In this document: positions 22,513 through 30,205 of the stretch, piece by piece | Position numbering within the stretch: position 1 is the first letter of the stretch | Layout of the letters: every line of letters starts with the position of its first letter | Source of the DNA: Salinimicrobium sp050750585 | GTDB taxonomy: Bacteria > Bacteroidota > Bacteroidia > Flavobacteriales > Flavobacteriaceae | Length of the DNA stretch: 64,000 bases | NCBI RefSeq assembly: GCF_050750585.1 | Contig: NZ_JBOJLM010000008.1 | Location: 137,974-201,973, forward strand | Direction: 5' to 3' | Notes under the pieces: model-generated | Database searches by the model: none | The model's input: the letters and a program-made list of their open reading frames with translations, nothing else | What the model was told of the DNA's origin: nothing | Made by a program: the position numbers and the translations under genes

Positions 22513-23601
22513 ATGGGTTTTGCTGCTATTGCCAGGGTTACAGATGACCGCTGGGTGACCTGTGCCACACATGATCTTATCTCTTTTGGGCTCAAACCCG
22601 GAGATGAGCTGGACGTTGAAACTACTTTATGCCATGAGGTGCATCAAAACCGAAAGGCTGTGGTTATAGACAATGTGGCAAATGATACAAGCTACTGCAA
22701 CCATCACACTCCAAAAATTTATGGTTTGCAGAGTTATATATCGGTGCCGTTGTACAGGAAGAATGGTGAATTTTTTGGCACGCTTTGCGCTATTGATCCA
22801 AATCCGCAGGAGATCAATACCCCCGAAATCACTACGATGTTTCAGCTTTATGCCGAGCTTATTTCCTTTCACCTTGATGCTGTAGAAAAAATTAAGCTTA
22901 GTGAAGACAATCTAAAGGAAGAGAAGGAAATTGCTCAACTTAGAGATCAATTCATTGCCATTCTTGGGCATGATCTTAAGAACCCCATTGCTACCATGCG
23001 CATGAGTGCCGACATTCTCCTCAAGATGTCAAAAGAGGAGTTCACCCTTCGCAATGCTGCCCTTATTAAGTCTACTTCTTACAGAATGCAGGCGCTTATT
23101 GAAAATATTCTCGATTTTGCCAGGGGGCAAATGGGAGAAGGTATTATTCTCGACAAAGAAAAGCATAACAACAGCCTGGAAGAATTGCTGAAGCAGGTTA
23201 TAAAGGAGATGAAAGTATTAGCTCCCAACAGGGAGATCATCTTTAACTGTGAACTTGATCATGAGGTGAACTGTGACAAGAACCGCATTGGGCAACTACT
23301 TTCCAACCTGCTAGGAAATGCGCATGAACATGGTAATGCTGAAGCTCTGATTAAGGTAGAAGCCAGTACAAATGACCAACACTTCAAATTAAAAGTAACA
23401 AACTCGGGAGAAAAGATTTCTGACGAGGCCCTGACACATCTTTTTCAGCCTTTCTACCGTGAAGGAGAAGATCCCAACAAAAAAGGGTTAGGACTGGGGC
23501 TTTTTATAGCTTCAGAAATTGCAAAAGCGCACCATGGAGAATTAACAGTATCTTCAAACGAACAGGAAACTGTTTTTGTTTTAGAGATTCCGCTCGAGTA
23601 G
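22513..23601 (+). CDS. GAF-domain sensor histidine kinase (start uncertain)
   Basis: From ATG 22513 the product has 362 residues: GAF domain (about 1-125), H-box with H153 in ILGHDLKNP, dimerisation helices, and an HATPase domain with N-box near 265-280 and GLGLGLFIASEIAKAHHG near the end. The frame stays open upstream to 22399, and codons 22432-22512 read like the missing first part of the GAF domain (DLSGDIAAINQ, then VVPQLLEVVCRTTKMGF). That stretch has no ATG, GTG or TTG, so the gene uses a rare start (ATT at 22411 is possible) or has lost its own. No membrane segment; it is cytoplasmic. No response regulator is adjacent. Confidence 0.85.
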   Translation: MGFAAIARVTDDRWVTCATHDLISFGLKPGDELDVETTLCHEVHQNRKAVVIDNVANDTSYCNHHTPKIYGLQSYISVPLYRKNGEFFGTLCAIDPNPQEINTPEITTMFQLYAELISFHLDAVEKIKLSEDNLKEEKEIAQLRDQFIAILGHDLKNPIATMRMSADILLKMSKEEFTLRNAALIKSTSYRMQALIENILDFARGQMGEGIILDKEKHNNSLEELLKQVIKEMKVLAPNREIIFNCELDHEVNCDKNRIGQLLSNLLGNAHEHGNAEALIKVEASTNDQHFKLKVTNSGEKISDEALTHLFQPFYREGEDPNKKGLGLGLFIASEIAKAHHGELTVSSNEQETVFVLEIPLE

Positions 23602-23623
23602 CTCCTGAAGAAAACAGAGGGTC

Positions 23624-23638
23624 AAAAATGCCATTTTT
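23624..23638. repeat. Dispersed palindrome copy
   Basis: Perfect 7-bp arms AAAAATG / CATTTTT around a central C. It lies 23 bases behind the GAF histidine kinase gene, and the following gene is also on the + strand, so a terminator role fits this copy. Confidence 0.55.
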
Positions 23639-23829
23639 AAGGCTGAATAATTTTGAACCGGCAGTTATTTCTCCTACAGGCTTCCACTGTCAATTAGTGT
23701 CCATTTCTCACTTCCCGGCTCGCAAGATCATAAAAACCTATAAAGCTTCAACACGCTGTGTTAAGTCTTTATTAATCAGCTTGTAAGCAGGCGCAACTCT
23801 TTTTATCTTAGGTAGGTAAAAAAATTGCT

Positions 23830-24990
23830 ATGAGAAAAAATACAAAATCACAGGCTGTTGCAATCCCTCTTGCGGGGCAACAAAAAATTCTAATTACATT
23901 TTTCACCCTTCTACTGTTCAGTCTTACAGCTTTGGCACAAAAATCTACTGTAAGAACCGATGCAGGTGATGTGAAGGTGCGCAAAATAGTTGAAAATCTT
24001 GATCATCCCTGGGGAATGGCATTTTTGCCAGATGGCAGGCTGCTGGTTACAGAAAGAGCGGGAACAGTCCGTATCCTGAAAGACAGCACACTTTCAGAGC
24101 CACTTTCGGGCACGCCTGAAGTTTTTGCGCAGGGACAGGGAGGCATGCTTGATGTAGCTTTACATCCAAATTTTAATGAAAATCAATACGTTTACCTCTC
24201 TTTTGCTGAACCCGGAAACAATGGCACAGCTTCTACTGCACTTGGTAGAGGAAAACTTGAGGGAAATTCAATCAAAGATTTTGAAACCATTTTCCGCATG
24301 GAACCAAAAGTTGAAGGCCCTAATCACTTTGGAGGCCGGATTCTTTTTACTGAAGGAAATGACATTTTTCTCACCCTTGCTGAAAGATTCAAGTTCGAGC
24401 CGGCTCAGGATCTTTCAAGTCACCTCGGAACCGTGGTAAGACTGGAAGATGATGGAACTGCTTCTGAAGAAAACCCAACTTTCAATGATGCCAACGCTCT
24501 TGCTGAAATATGGTCTTACGGACATAGAAATATTGAAAGTGCGGCCATTCATCCCCAAACCGGAGCCCTTTGGGTAGCCGAAATGGGACCCATGGGCGGT
24601 GATGAACTGCAGACAGCAGAGGCCGGCAATAATTACGGCTGGCCCGTAGTGAGCTGGGGAGATAACTACGACGGAACTGAAATTCCCAGACCTACTACCC
24701 GTCCCGAATTTGCAGATGCAGTAATTCACTGGACACCCACTATTTCCCCTTCCGGAATGATCTTTTACGACGGAGATCTTTTTCCTGAATGGAAGAACAG
24801 CATGATGATTGGTGGGCTTACCTCTGCCGGAATTGTACGGGTAGACGTGAACGGTGATAACGCCGAAGAAGTAGAACGCATCCCACTTACCACAAGAGTG
24901 CGTGATGTAGAACAGGGTCGCGATGGCAGTATTTGGGTGCTTACAGATGAAGATAACGGTAAGATCCTGCAGCTTAAGCCTCTAAAATGA
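23830..24990 (+). CDS. PQQ-dependent sugar (aldose) dehydrogenase, soluble periplasmic type
   Basis: A 386-residue secreted beta-propeller of the glucose/sorbosone dehydrogenase family. A signal peptide spans about residues 1-36 (hydrophobic core 20-33, cleavage after TALA). Conserved parts are LDHPWGMAFLPDGRLLVTERAG, PNHFGGRILF and SYGHRN, and NNYGWPVVSWGDNYDG. One motif departs from the usual pattern: where YliI-like enzymes have EHGPRGGDE, this protein has AEMGPMGGDE, so a His and an Arg of the cofactor pocket are replaced. Its stop overlaps the exonuclease gene (ATGA). A possible promoter is TTG (23781-23783) with TATCTTAG 20 bases on. Confidence 0.85.
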   Translation: MRKNTKSQAVAIPLAGQQKILITFFTLLLFSLTALAQKSTVRTDAGDVKVRKIVENLDHPWGMAFLPDGRLLVTERAGTVRILKDSTLSEPLSGTPEVFAQGQGGMLDVALHPNFNENQYVYLSFAEPGNNGTASTALGRGKLEGNSIKDFETIFRMEPKVEGPNHFGGRILFTEGNDIFLTLAERFKFEPAQDLSSHLGTVVRLEDDGTASEENPTFNDANALAEIWSYGHRNIESAAIHPQTGALWVAEMGPMGGDELQTAEAGNNYGWPVVSWGDNYDGTEIPRPTTRPEFADAVIHWTPTISPSGMIFYDGDLFPEWKNSMMIGGLTSAGIVRVDVNGDNAEEVERIPLTTRVRDVEQGRDGSIWVLTDEDNGKILQLKPLK

Positions 24991-25763
24991 GGATTGCCAC
25001 CTACAATGTAAATGGAATTAATGCCCGCCTCCCTGTTCTACTGAAATGGCTGAAGGAGACAAATCCAGATGTGGCCTGCCTTCAGGAATTAAAAGCCCCC
25101 GATGAGAAAATTCCGAAACAGGATATAGAGAAAGCGGGTTACACTGCAATATGGCACGGTCAAAAACGCTGGAATGGTGTAGCCATCCTCGCGAAAAACG
25201 GACTTGAAATCGAGGAAACCGGCCGAGGACTTTCCGGCGAACCCGAAGATGAACAAAGCAGGTATATCGAAGCCGTGGTGAATGAGATCACTATTGGCTG
25301 CCTCTACCTCCCAAATGGAAATCCGGCACCGGGACCAAAGTTCGACTATAAAATGCGCTGGTTTCAACGCCTCTCAAAAAGAGCAAAAGAGCTACTGGAT
25401 AGTGACGTTCCTGTAGTTCTCACCGGAGATTATAATGTAATACCTACCGAAAAAGATGTTTATAAACCTGAACGATGGATTGATGACGCCCTTTTTCGGC
25501 CCGAGGTACGGGAAGCTTTTCATGAGCTCGTGGTGCAGGGTTGGACAGATGCAATAAGGAAATTATATCCCGAAGAGACCATTTATACCTTCTACGACTA
25601 CTTTAGAAATGCCTATCAAAGAAATGCAGGCCTTCGTATAGATCACTTTCTTCTGAATCCGCAACTTGAAAAGAAACTTAAAGACGCCGGAGTAGATAAG
25701 CACGTTCGGGGATGGGAAAAGTCCAGTGATCATGTTCCCGTTTGGATTGAACTGTCAGAATGA
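24987..25763 (+). CDS. xth: Exodeoxyribonuclease III / AP endonuclease
   Basis: A 258-residue enzyme of the exonuclease-endonuclease-phosphatase superfamily that incises abasic sites. Motifs in order: ATYNVNGINARL (residues 4-15), CLQELKAPD with the metal-binding Glu, GDYNVIPTEKDV, LRIDHFLL and SSDHVPVW with the catalytic Asp-His. The length is normal. The four-base ATGA overlap with the preceding dehydrogenase gene implies co-translation, though no functional link is obvious. Confidence 0.95.
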   Translation: MRIATYNVNGINARLPVLLKWLKETNPDVACLQELKAPDEKIPKQDIEKAGYTAIWHGQKRWNGVAILAKNGLEIEETGRGLSGEPEDEQSRYIEAVVNEITIGCLYLPNGNPAPGPKFDYKMRWFQRLSKRAKELLDSDVPVVLTGDYNVIPTEKDVYKPERWIDDALFRPEVREAFHELVVQGWTDAIRKLYPEETIYTFYDYFRNAYQRNAGLRIDHFLLNPQLEKKLKDAGVDKHVRGWEKSSDHVPVWIELSE

Positions 25764-25847
25764 TTTTTTTTAGTTGCTCCTTGCTTCATTTCCCCGGAGA
25801 ACTACAACCTACAAATAATTGCAAAGGGGAAAATGTCCAGGTCTAAA

Positions 25848-25920
25848 GAGATTTCTCCTTCGTCGGAATGACATATAAAATTGTCATTCAGAAGCTTTTG
25901 CGGAGCGAAGAATCTGGCAG
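25848..25920. repeat. Degenerate MITE-like inverted repeat
   Basis: GAGATTTCTCCTTCG...AATGACA is followed by TGTCATT...AGCGAAGAATCT, an imperfect inverted repeat around an AT loop. I recall near-identical units (GTCATTTCGA...GAGAAATCTC) as repeated intergenic elements in Bacteroidota. It sits between the convergent xth and metF genes; only one copy is in the window. Confidence 0.45.
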
Positions 25921-25965
25921 TTCTAAAGTATTTACAACAGAGATACACTCTAATTTCATAAACAA

Positions 25966-25995
25966 GAGGATCCAAAAATGGCATTTTGGAGCCTC
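25966..25995. repeat. Dispersed palindrome, longer but imperfect copy
   Basis: GAGGATCCAAAA lies opposite TTTTGGAGCCTC around ATGGCAT, about 12-bp arms with one bulge, because one T of the usual core is missing. It lies between convergent xth and metF, where it could terminate both. Confidence 0.5.
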
Positions 25996-26015
25996 TCTCT
26001 ACATCTCATCTCTTT

Positions 26016-26972
26016 CTAGAAAACCTGCGAAGCAATTGCTTTGATATTTGAACTCTTGCCCATAGAGTAATAATGCAACACGGGAATACCTGCAGCAACC
26101 AATTCCTTGCTTTGGGCTATGCACCACTCAACCCCAACCTGATGGACTTCTTCATTGTTCTTACATTTCTCTACCTCCCTTGTCAGGTCGTTGGGCATAT
26201 CTACATGAAACCGGTGCGGTATCAAAGTGAGCTGCTTTTTGGTGGCGATAGGCTTAAGCCCCGGTATTATTGGCACTGTGATCCCACTTTCCCTGCAATT
26301 TTTCTCAAATTCGAAGAACTTTTGATTGTCGAAAAACATCTGAGTCACTACATACTCGGCGCCGGCTTCGATTTTAGTCTTTAACCGCTGAATATCTTTT
26401 TCGAGACTTGGAGCTTCCATGTGCTTTTCAGGATATCCTGCGACGCCGGCACAGAAGTCGGTATGATGGCCATTTTCCAAAGCTTCATCGAGGAACTGGC
26501 CGCGATTCATAGCCGAAATTTGCTCTACCAGCTCATTGGCATAGTTGTGGCCCTGAGGATCGGGTGTAAAATAGATCTCACTTTTTACCGCATCCCCTCT
26601 AAGTGCCATTACGTTCTTGATTCCGAGAAAATCGAGGTCAATCAGGAAGTTTTCGGTGTCTTCTTTCGAAAACCCCCCGCATAAAATATGGGGCACGGCA
26701 TCTACTTTGTACTTACTCTGTATGGCCGCACAAATACCGACTGTACCTGGCCTTTTTCGCACCACTCTTTTTTCCAGCAGCCCCTTTGCCCGCTCGATAT
26801 ACACATATTCTTCGCGGTGGTAAGTCACATCAATAAAGGGTGGCTTAAACTCCATTAACGGATCTATACCATCAAAAATTGACTGAATATTTTGCCCTTT
26901 TAGAGGGGGCAGGATCTCGAAGGAAAAAAGTGTCTTATCTTTGGAAGCACTTAAGTGTTCTGTAATTTTCAT
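26016..26972 (-). CDS. metF: 5,10-methylenetetrahydrofolate reductase
   Basis: A 318-residue FAD enzyme that makes 5-methyl-THF, the methyl donor of MetH. SFEILPPLKGQ near residues 17-27 carries the catalytic Glu; FIDVTYHRE, ALRGD and TQMFFDNQ-FFEF are the flavin and folate-site motifs, and PGLKPI is near the C-terminal third. It lies 38 bases behind the cobalamin half of metH on the same strand, so methyl donor and methyl acceptor are made from one riboswitch-controlled transcript. Confidence 0.95.
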   Translation of the reverse strand: MKITEHLSASKDKTLFSFEILPPLKGQNIQSIFDGIDPLMEFKPPFIDVTYHREEYVYIERAKGLLEKRVVRKRPGTVGICAAIQSKYKVDAVPHILCGGFSKEDTENFLIDLDFLGIKNVMALRGDAVKSEIYFTPDPQGHNYANELVEQISAMNRGQFLDEALENGHHTDFCAGVAGYPEKHMEAPSLEKDIQRLKTKIEAGAEYVVTQMFFDNQKFFEFEKNCRESGITVPIIPGLKPIATKKQLTLIPHRFHVDMPNDLTREVEKCKNNEEVHQVGVEWCIAQSKELVAAGIPVLHYYSMGKSSNIKAIASQVF

Positions 26973-27010
26973 TTCTTGTAATTCTTTAATTTCAGGAGAT
27001 TTGGATTCAT

Positions 27011-30000
27011 TTATTCATCGGCAATAGCAGGACGCAGCCATTTTTGAGCTTCTTCAAAGGTTATGTTTTTCCTTTCAGCAAAATCGGCTACCTGGTCATT
27101 GGTGATCTTTCCAACACCGAAGTAGCGGGCCTCTGGATGCGCGAAATAATATCCACTCACACTGGCAGCGGGCCACATGGCAAGGCTTTCTGTGAGCTTC
27201 ACCCCTATTTTCTCTTCTACTTTTAAAAGTTCCCAAATGGTGGTCTTTTCAAGATGATCTGGGCAGGCAGGATATCCCGGTGCCGGACGGATTCCTTTAT
27301 AGCTCTCTTTGATCAATTCCTCATTACTCAGGTTCTCGTTGGGGGCATAAGCCCAGTCTTCAGTACGTATTTGCTTGTGCAGATATTCCGCAAATGCTTC
27401 TGCAAGACGGTCAGAAAGGGCTTTAATCATGATGGAATTGTACTGGTCATGCTCTTCTTCGAATTTCTTTGCCAGCTCATCGGTTCCGAAGCCGGTAGTA
27501 ACACAGAAGCAGCCAATGTAATCCTGAATCCCCGATTCTTTAGGTGCAACAAAATCGGCCAGAGCAAAATTAGGTTTCCCTTCATATTTACTCAACTGCT
27601 GCCGAAGGGTCCTAAAAATGACATTTTTGGCACCCGCTTCTTCAACCTTAACTTCAATATCATCATCATTTATGGTGTTTGCAGGGAAAAGTCCGTAGAC
27701 CGCTTTGGCCTTCAGCAATTTATCATCCAGGATCTTATTCAGCAGTTCTTTGGCGTCTTTAAAGAGGGATGTAGCCTGCTCGCCCACCACCTCATCTGTA
27801 AGAATAGCGGGATATTTCCCATGCAATTCCCAGCTTCTAAAGAATGGCGTCCAGTCAATGAATGGGATCAGCTTTTTTAGCTCCAGATCTTCGATTACCT
27901 GCACCCCCGGCTTATTGGGTTTTATGATTTCGCTATTATCCCAGTCGATTTTATACTTATTCTGTCTTGCTTTAGAAATACTTAAATATTCCTTGACCTT
28001 ACTTCTCTTTTTAAAGTTCTTCCTGAAGGTGTCGTACTCCGTTTTAAGATCGGACATATACTTTTTCCTGGTCTCTATTTTCAATAGATCACCAACTACA
28101 GTCACTGCTCTAGACGCGTCGTTGACATGAACAACCGCCTGGCTGTACTGCGTGTCAATTTTGACCGCAGTGTGAGCTTTGGAAGTTGTGGCACCACCAA
28201 TCAACAGCGGAACAGTAAATCCCTGTCGCTCCATTTCCTGAGCGAGGAAGGCCATTTCATCAAGAGATGGGGTGATGAGTCCGCTAAGGCCAATGGCATC
28301 CACATTTTCGGCTTTGGCGGTTTCAATGATCTTTTCGGGTGGAACCATCACTCCAAGGTCGATGATCTCATAATTATTACAGGCCAACACCACGCTCACG
28401 ATATTCTTCCCAATATCGTGCACGTCACCTTTAACCGTGGCGAGAAGGATTTTGCCAGCGCCTCCGTGCCCCCCTGCCCCCTGAGGGGGAGTGGAGGCGC
28501 CCCTTTCGGGAGTGCTTTCCAATTCTTTCAGAATTGTTTGGAGAACTAGCTCCAGGTTCTCTTTTACCTCTTCATTCCTGAATCTAATTACCCGGAAACC
28601 CTGCTTATTTAGCCATTTAGTACGTTCTTCATCACTCTTTTTGTTTTCGGGTCTTTGGTGAATGAGTCCGTCTAGTTCAATAATCAACCTATACCTAAGA
28701 CACAGAAAATCTGCAATGTAAGGCCCGATGATGTGCTGCCTTCTGAATTTATACCCCTCCAGCTTCTTATCTCTTAAAGCCTCCCAAAGAATCTGTTCTG
28801 CAGCAGTCGCTTTTTCATACCGCATTTCCCTCGCAAACTTTTTCATGGCAGAATACATCTGTGGATCTGCCGTTCTCCAGTACTCCTCTCCTTTGAGCAC
28901 TTCTCCCCGGCCCTTTTCCCCCTCTGGGGGCAAGGAGGCAGCGGCTTTTTTCTCCTCCTCAATATATGGCAGCAAATGAGCCACAGCTTTTTTCATTACC
29001 CTGGCCGACTTTACTACCTGGGGCAGAAACATTTTTCCGCTTCCGAAGAGATCACCCACCACATTCATTCCGGTCATTAGCGGACCTTCTATGACATCTA
29101 AAGTACGGGAAGAATTGGCTCTTGCCGCCTCTACATCTTCTACAATATACTCGTCCATACCTTTTACAAGGGCATGTGTAATGCGTTCCTGCAGCGGCTT
29201 TTCTCTCCAGGAAAGATCTGTTTTGCTTTCTTTTGCTGTACCCACAACAGTCTCGGCGAAGCTTAACAGGCGTTCTGTGGCATCATCCCTGCGATCGAGG
29301 ATCACATCTTCAACATGCTCCAACAGGTCTTTAGGAATGTTGTCATACACCTCCAGCAGCGCCGGATTCACAATTCCCATGTTCATCCCGGCTTGAATGG
29401 CATAATAGAGGAATACGGAATGCATGGCCTCGCGCACCGGATCATTCCCACGGAAAGAGAAGGAAACGTTGCTCACTCCGCCACTTAGGCTTACGTAAGG
29501 GAGGTTTTCCTTTACCCAGCGCGTAGCTTCTATATAATCTATCGCATTGCGGCGATGCTCTTCCATACCCGTACCCACAGGAAAAACATTGAGATCGAGG
29601 ATAATATCTTCGGGTGGAAAACTGGCTTTTTGAGTCAGCAGGTCGTAGGAACGCTTTGCGATTTCAATCCGTCGTTCATAATTGTCGGCCTGTCCTGTTT
29701 CATCAAAGGCCATCACCACTACAGCCGCTCCATAGCGCCTGATCTTCTTTGCATGGTCAAGGAATTCTTCCTCCCCCTCTTTTAAACTTATGGAATTCAC
29801 CACACATTTTCCCTGTACCACCTGAAGCCCTGCTTCTATGATCTCCCATTTGGAACTATCGATCATTATTGGAATACGGGCAATATCGGGTTCGGCGACA
29901 ATGAGATTCAGGAATTTAACCATGGCCTCTTTTCCGTCAATGAGTCCGTCGTCCATATTCACATCAAGGATCTGTGCTCCGCCTTCGACCTGATCTCGCG

Positions 30001-30202
30001 CAACCGAAAGAGCCTCGTCATATTTTTCTTCCTTGATCAACCTCAGGAACTTTTTGGAACCTGCGACATTCGTGCGTTCACCTACATTGATGAAGTTGGT
30101 GTCGGGAGTGACTACCAGTGGCTCCAGGCCCGAAAGTTTTAGATATCGCCCCTGCTTACCTCTCAAAAATGTGCTTTCAGGCGTACTTTTTTCTGCAATC
30201 AT
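27011..30202 (-). CDS. metH: Methionine synthase, folate/cobalamin/activation half, with an in-frame DUF559 endonuclease insertion
   Basis: A 1063-residue protein carrying all of MetH except the homocysteine domain. Pterin-binding domain about 15-290 (INVGERTNV-GSKKF), cap helices about 330-420, B12 domain about 583-715 with GDVHDIG (cobalt ligand H595), activation domain about 730-1063 with the SAM-binding RPAPGYPACPDH. Flavobacterial versions are usually near 890 residues. The extra length is residues about 424-581, in the cap-B12 linker, and encodes a DUF559 PD-(D/E)XK nuclease domain (D498 and E509-L-D511). The reading frame is intact and every MetH motif on both sides is present, so the enzyme may well be functional. 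Partner gene lies 4 bases upstream. Confidence 0.93.
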   Translation of the reverse strand: MIAEKSTPESTFLRGKQGRYLKLSGLEPLVVTPDTNFINVGERTNVAGSKKFLRLIKEEKYDEALSVARDQVEGGAQILDVNMDDGLIDGKEAMVKFLNLIVAEPDIARIPIMIDSSKWEIIEAGLQVVQGKCVVNSISLKEGEEEFLDHAKKIRRYGAAVVVMAFDETGQADNYERRIEIAKRSYDLLTQKASFPPEDIILDLNVFPVGTGMEEHRRNAIDYIEATRWVKENLPYVSLSGGVSNVSFSFRGNDPVREAMHSVFLYYAIQAGMNMGIVNPALLEVYDNIPKDLLEHVEDVILDRRDDATERLLSFAETVVGTAKESKTDLSWREKPLQERITHALVKGMDEYIVEDVEAARANSSRTLDVIEGPLMTGMNVVGDLFGSGKMFLPQVVKSARVMKKAVAHLLPYIEEEKKAAASLPPEGEKGRGEVLKGEEYWRTADPQMYSAMKKFAREMRYEKATAAEQILWEALRDKKLEGYKFRRQHIIGPYIADFLCLRYRLIIELDGLIHQRPENKKSDEERTKWLNKQGFRVIRFRNEEVKENLELVLQTILKELESTPERGASTPPQGAGGHGGAGKILLATVKGDVHDIGKNIVSVVLACNNYEIIDLGVMVPPEKIIETAKAENVDAIGLSGLITPSLDEMAFLAQEMERQGFTVPLLIGGATTSKAHTAVKIDTQYSQAVVHVNDASRAVTVVGDLLKIETRKKYMSDLKTEYDTFRKNFKKRSKVKEYLSISKARQNKYKIDWDNSEIIKPNKPGVQVIEDLELKKLIPFIDWTPFFRSWELHGKYPAILTDEVVGEQATSLFKDAKELLNKILDDKLLKAKAVYGLFPANTINDDDIEVKVEEAGAKNVIFRTLRQQLSKYEGKPNFALADFVAPKESGIQDYIGCFCVTTGFGTDELAKKFEEEHDQYNSIMIKALSDRLAEAFAEYLHKQIRTEDWAYAPNENLSNEELIKESYKGIRPAPGYPACPDHLEKTTIWELLKVEEKIGVKLTESLAMWPAASVSGYYFAHPEARYFGVGKITNDQVADFAERKNITFEEAQKWLRPAIADE
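27614..27628. repeat. Palindrome core inside metH coding sequence
   Basis: Perfect AAAAATG-A-CATTTTT arms inside the activation domain, encoding part of KNVIF. It is the only perfect core in a gene; the residues look native for MetH, so it may be chance rather than an inserted element. Confidence 0.35.
28458..28945 (-). mobile_element. Candidate in-frame mobile DUF559 endonuclease cassette within metH
   Basis: On the + strand both ends carry CCCCC-T-NN-GGGGG-NNN-GGAGGC in the same orientation (28477-28498 and 28918-28939), 17 of 22 positions identical, and each can fold into a C5-N3-G5 hairpin. The inner metH-side end has an additional inverted repeat GCGCCTCC / GGAGGCGC (28458-28465, 28493-28500). 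Between them lies a complete nuclease domain: an N-terminal helix (AEQILWEALR), KFRRQHIIGPYIADF, IIELDG and FRVIRFRNEEV, all typical of stand-alone DUF559 proteins. Hairpin-encoded peptides (LPPEGEKG and TPPQGAGGHGG) act as flexible linkers. Internal ATGs at 28858, 28846 and 28825 could start a separate nuclease. Mobility is inference. Confidence 0.75.
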
Positions 30203-30205
30203 GAT

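Noticed and set aside
25802..25984. 60-codon frame between xth and metF
   Set aside because: It lies across the MITE-like repeat and palindrome and has no protein-like composition.
28440..28960. Intein in MetH
   Set aside because: No Cys/Ser at the N-junction, no HN-C/S/T at the C-junction and no Hint-domain blocks; the inserted domain is only a DUF559 nuclease.
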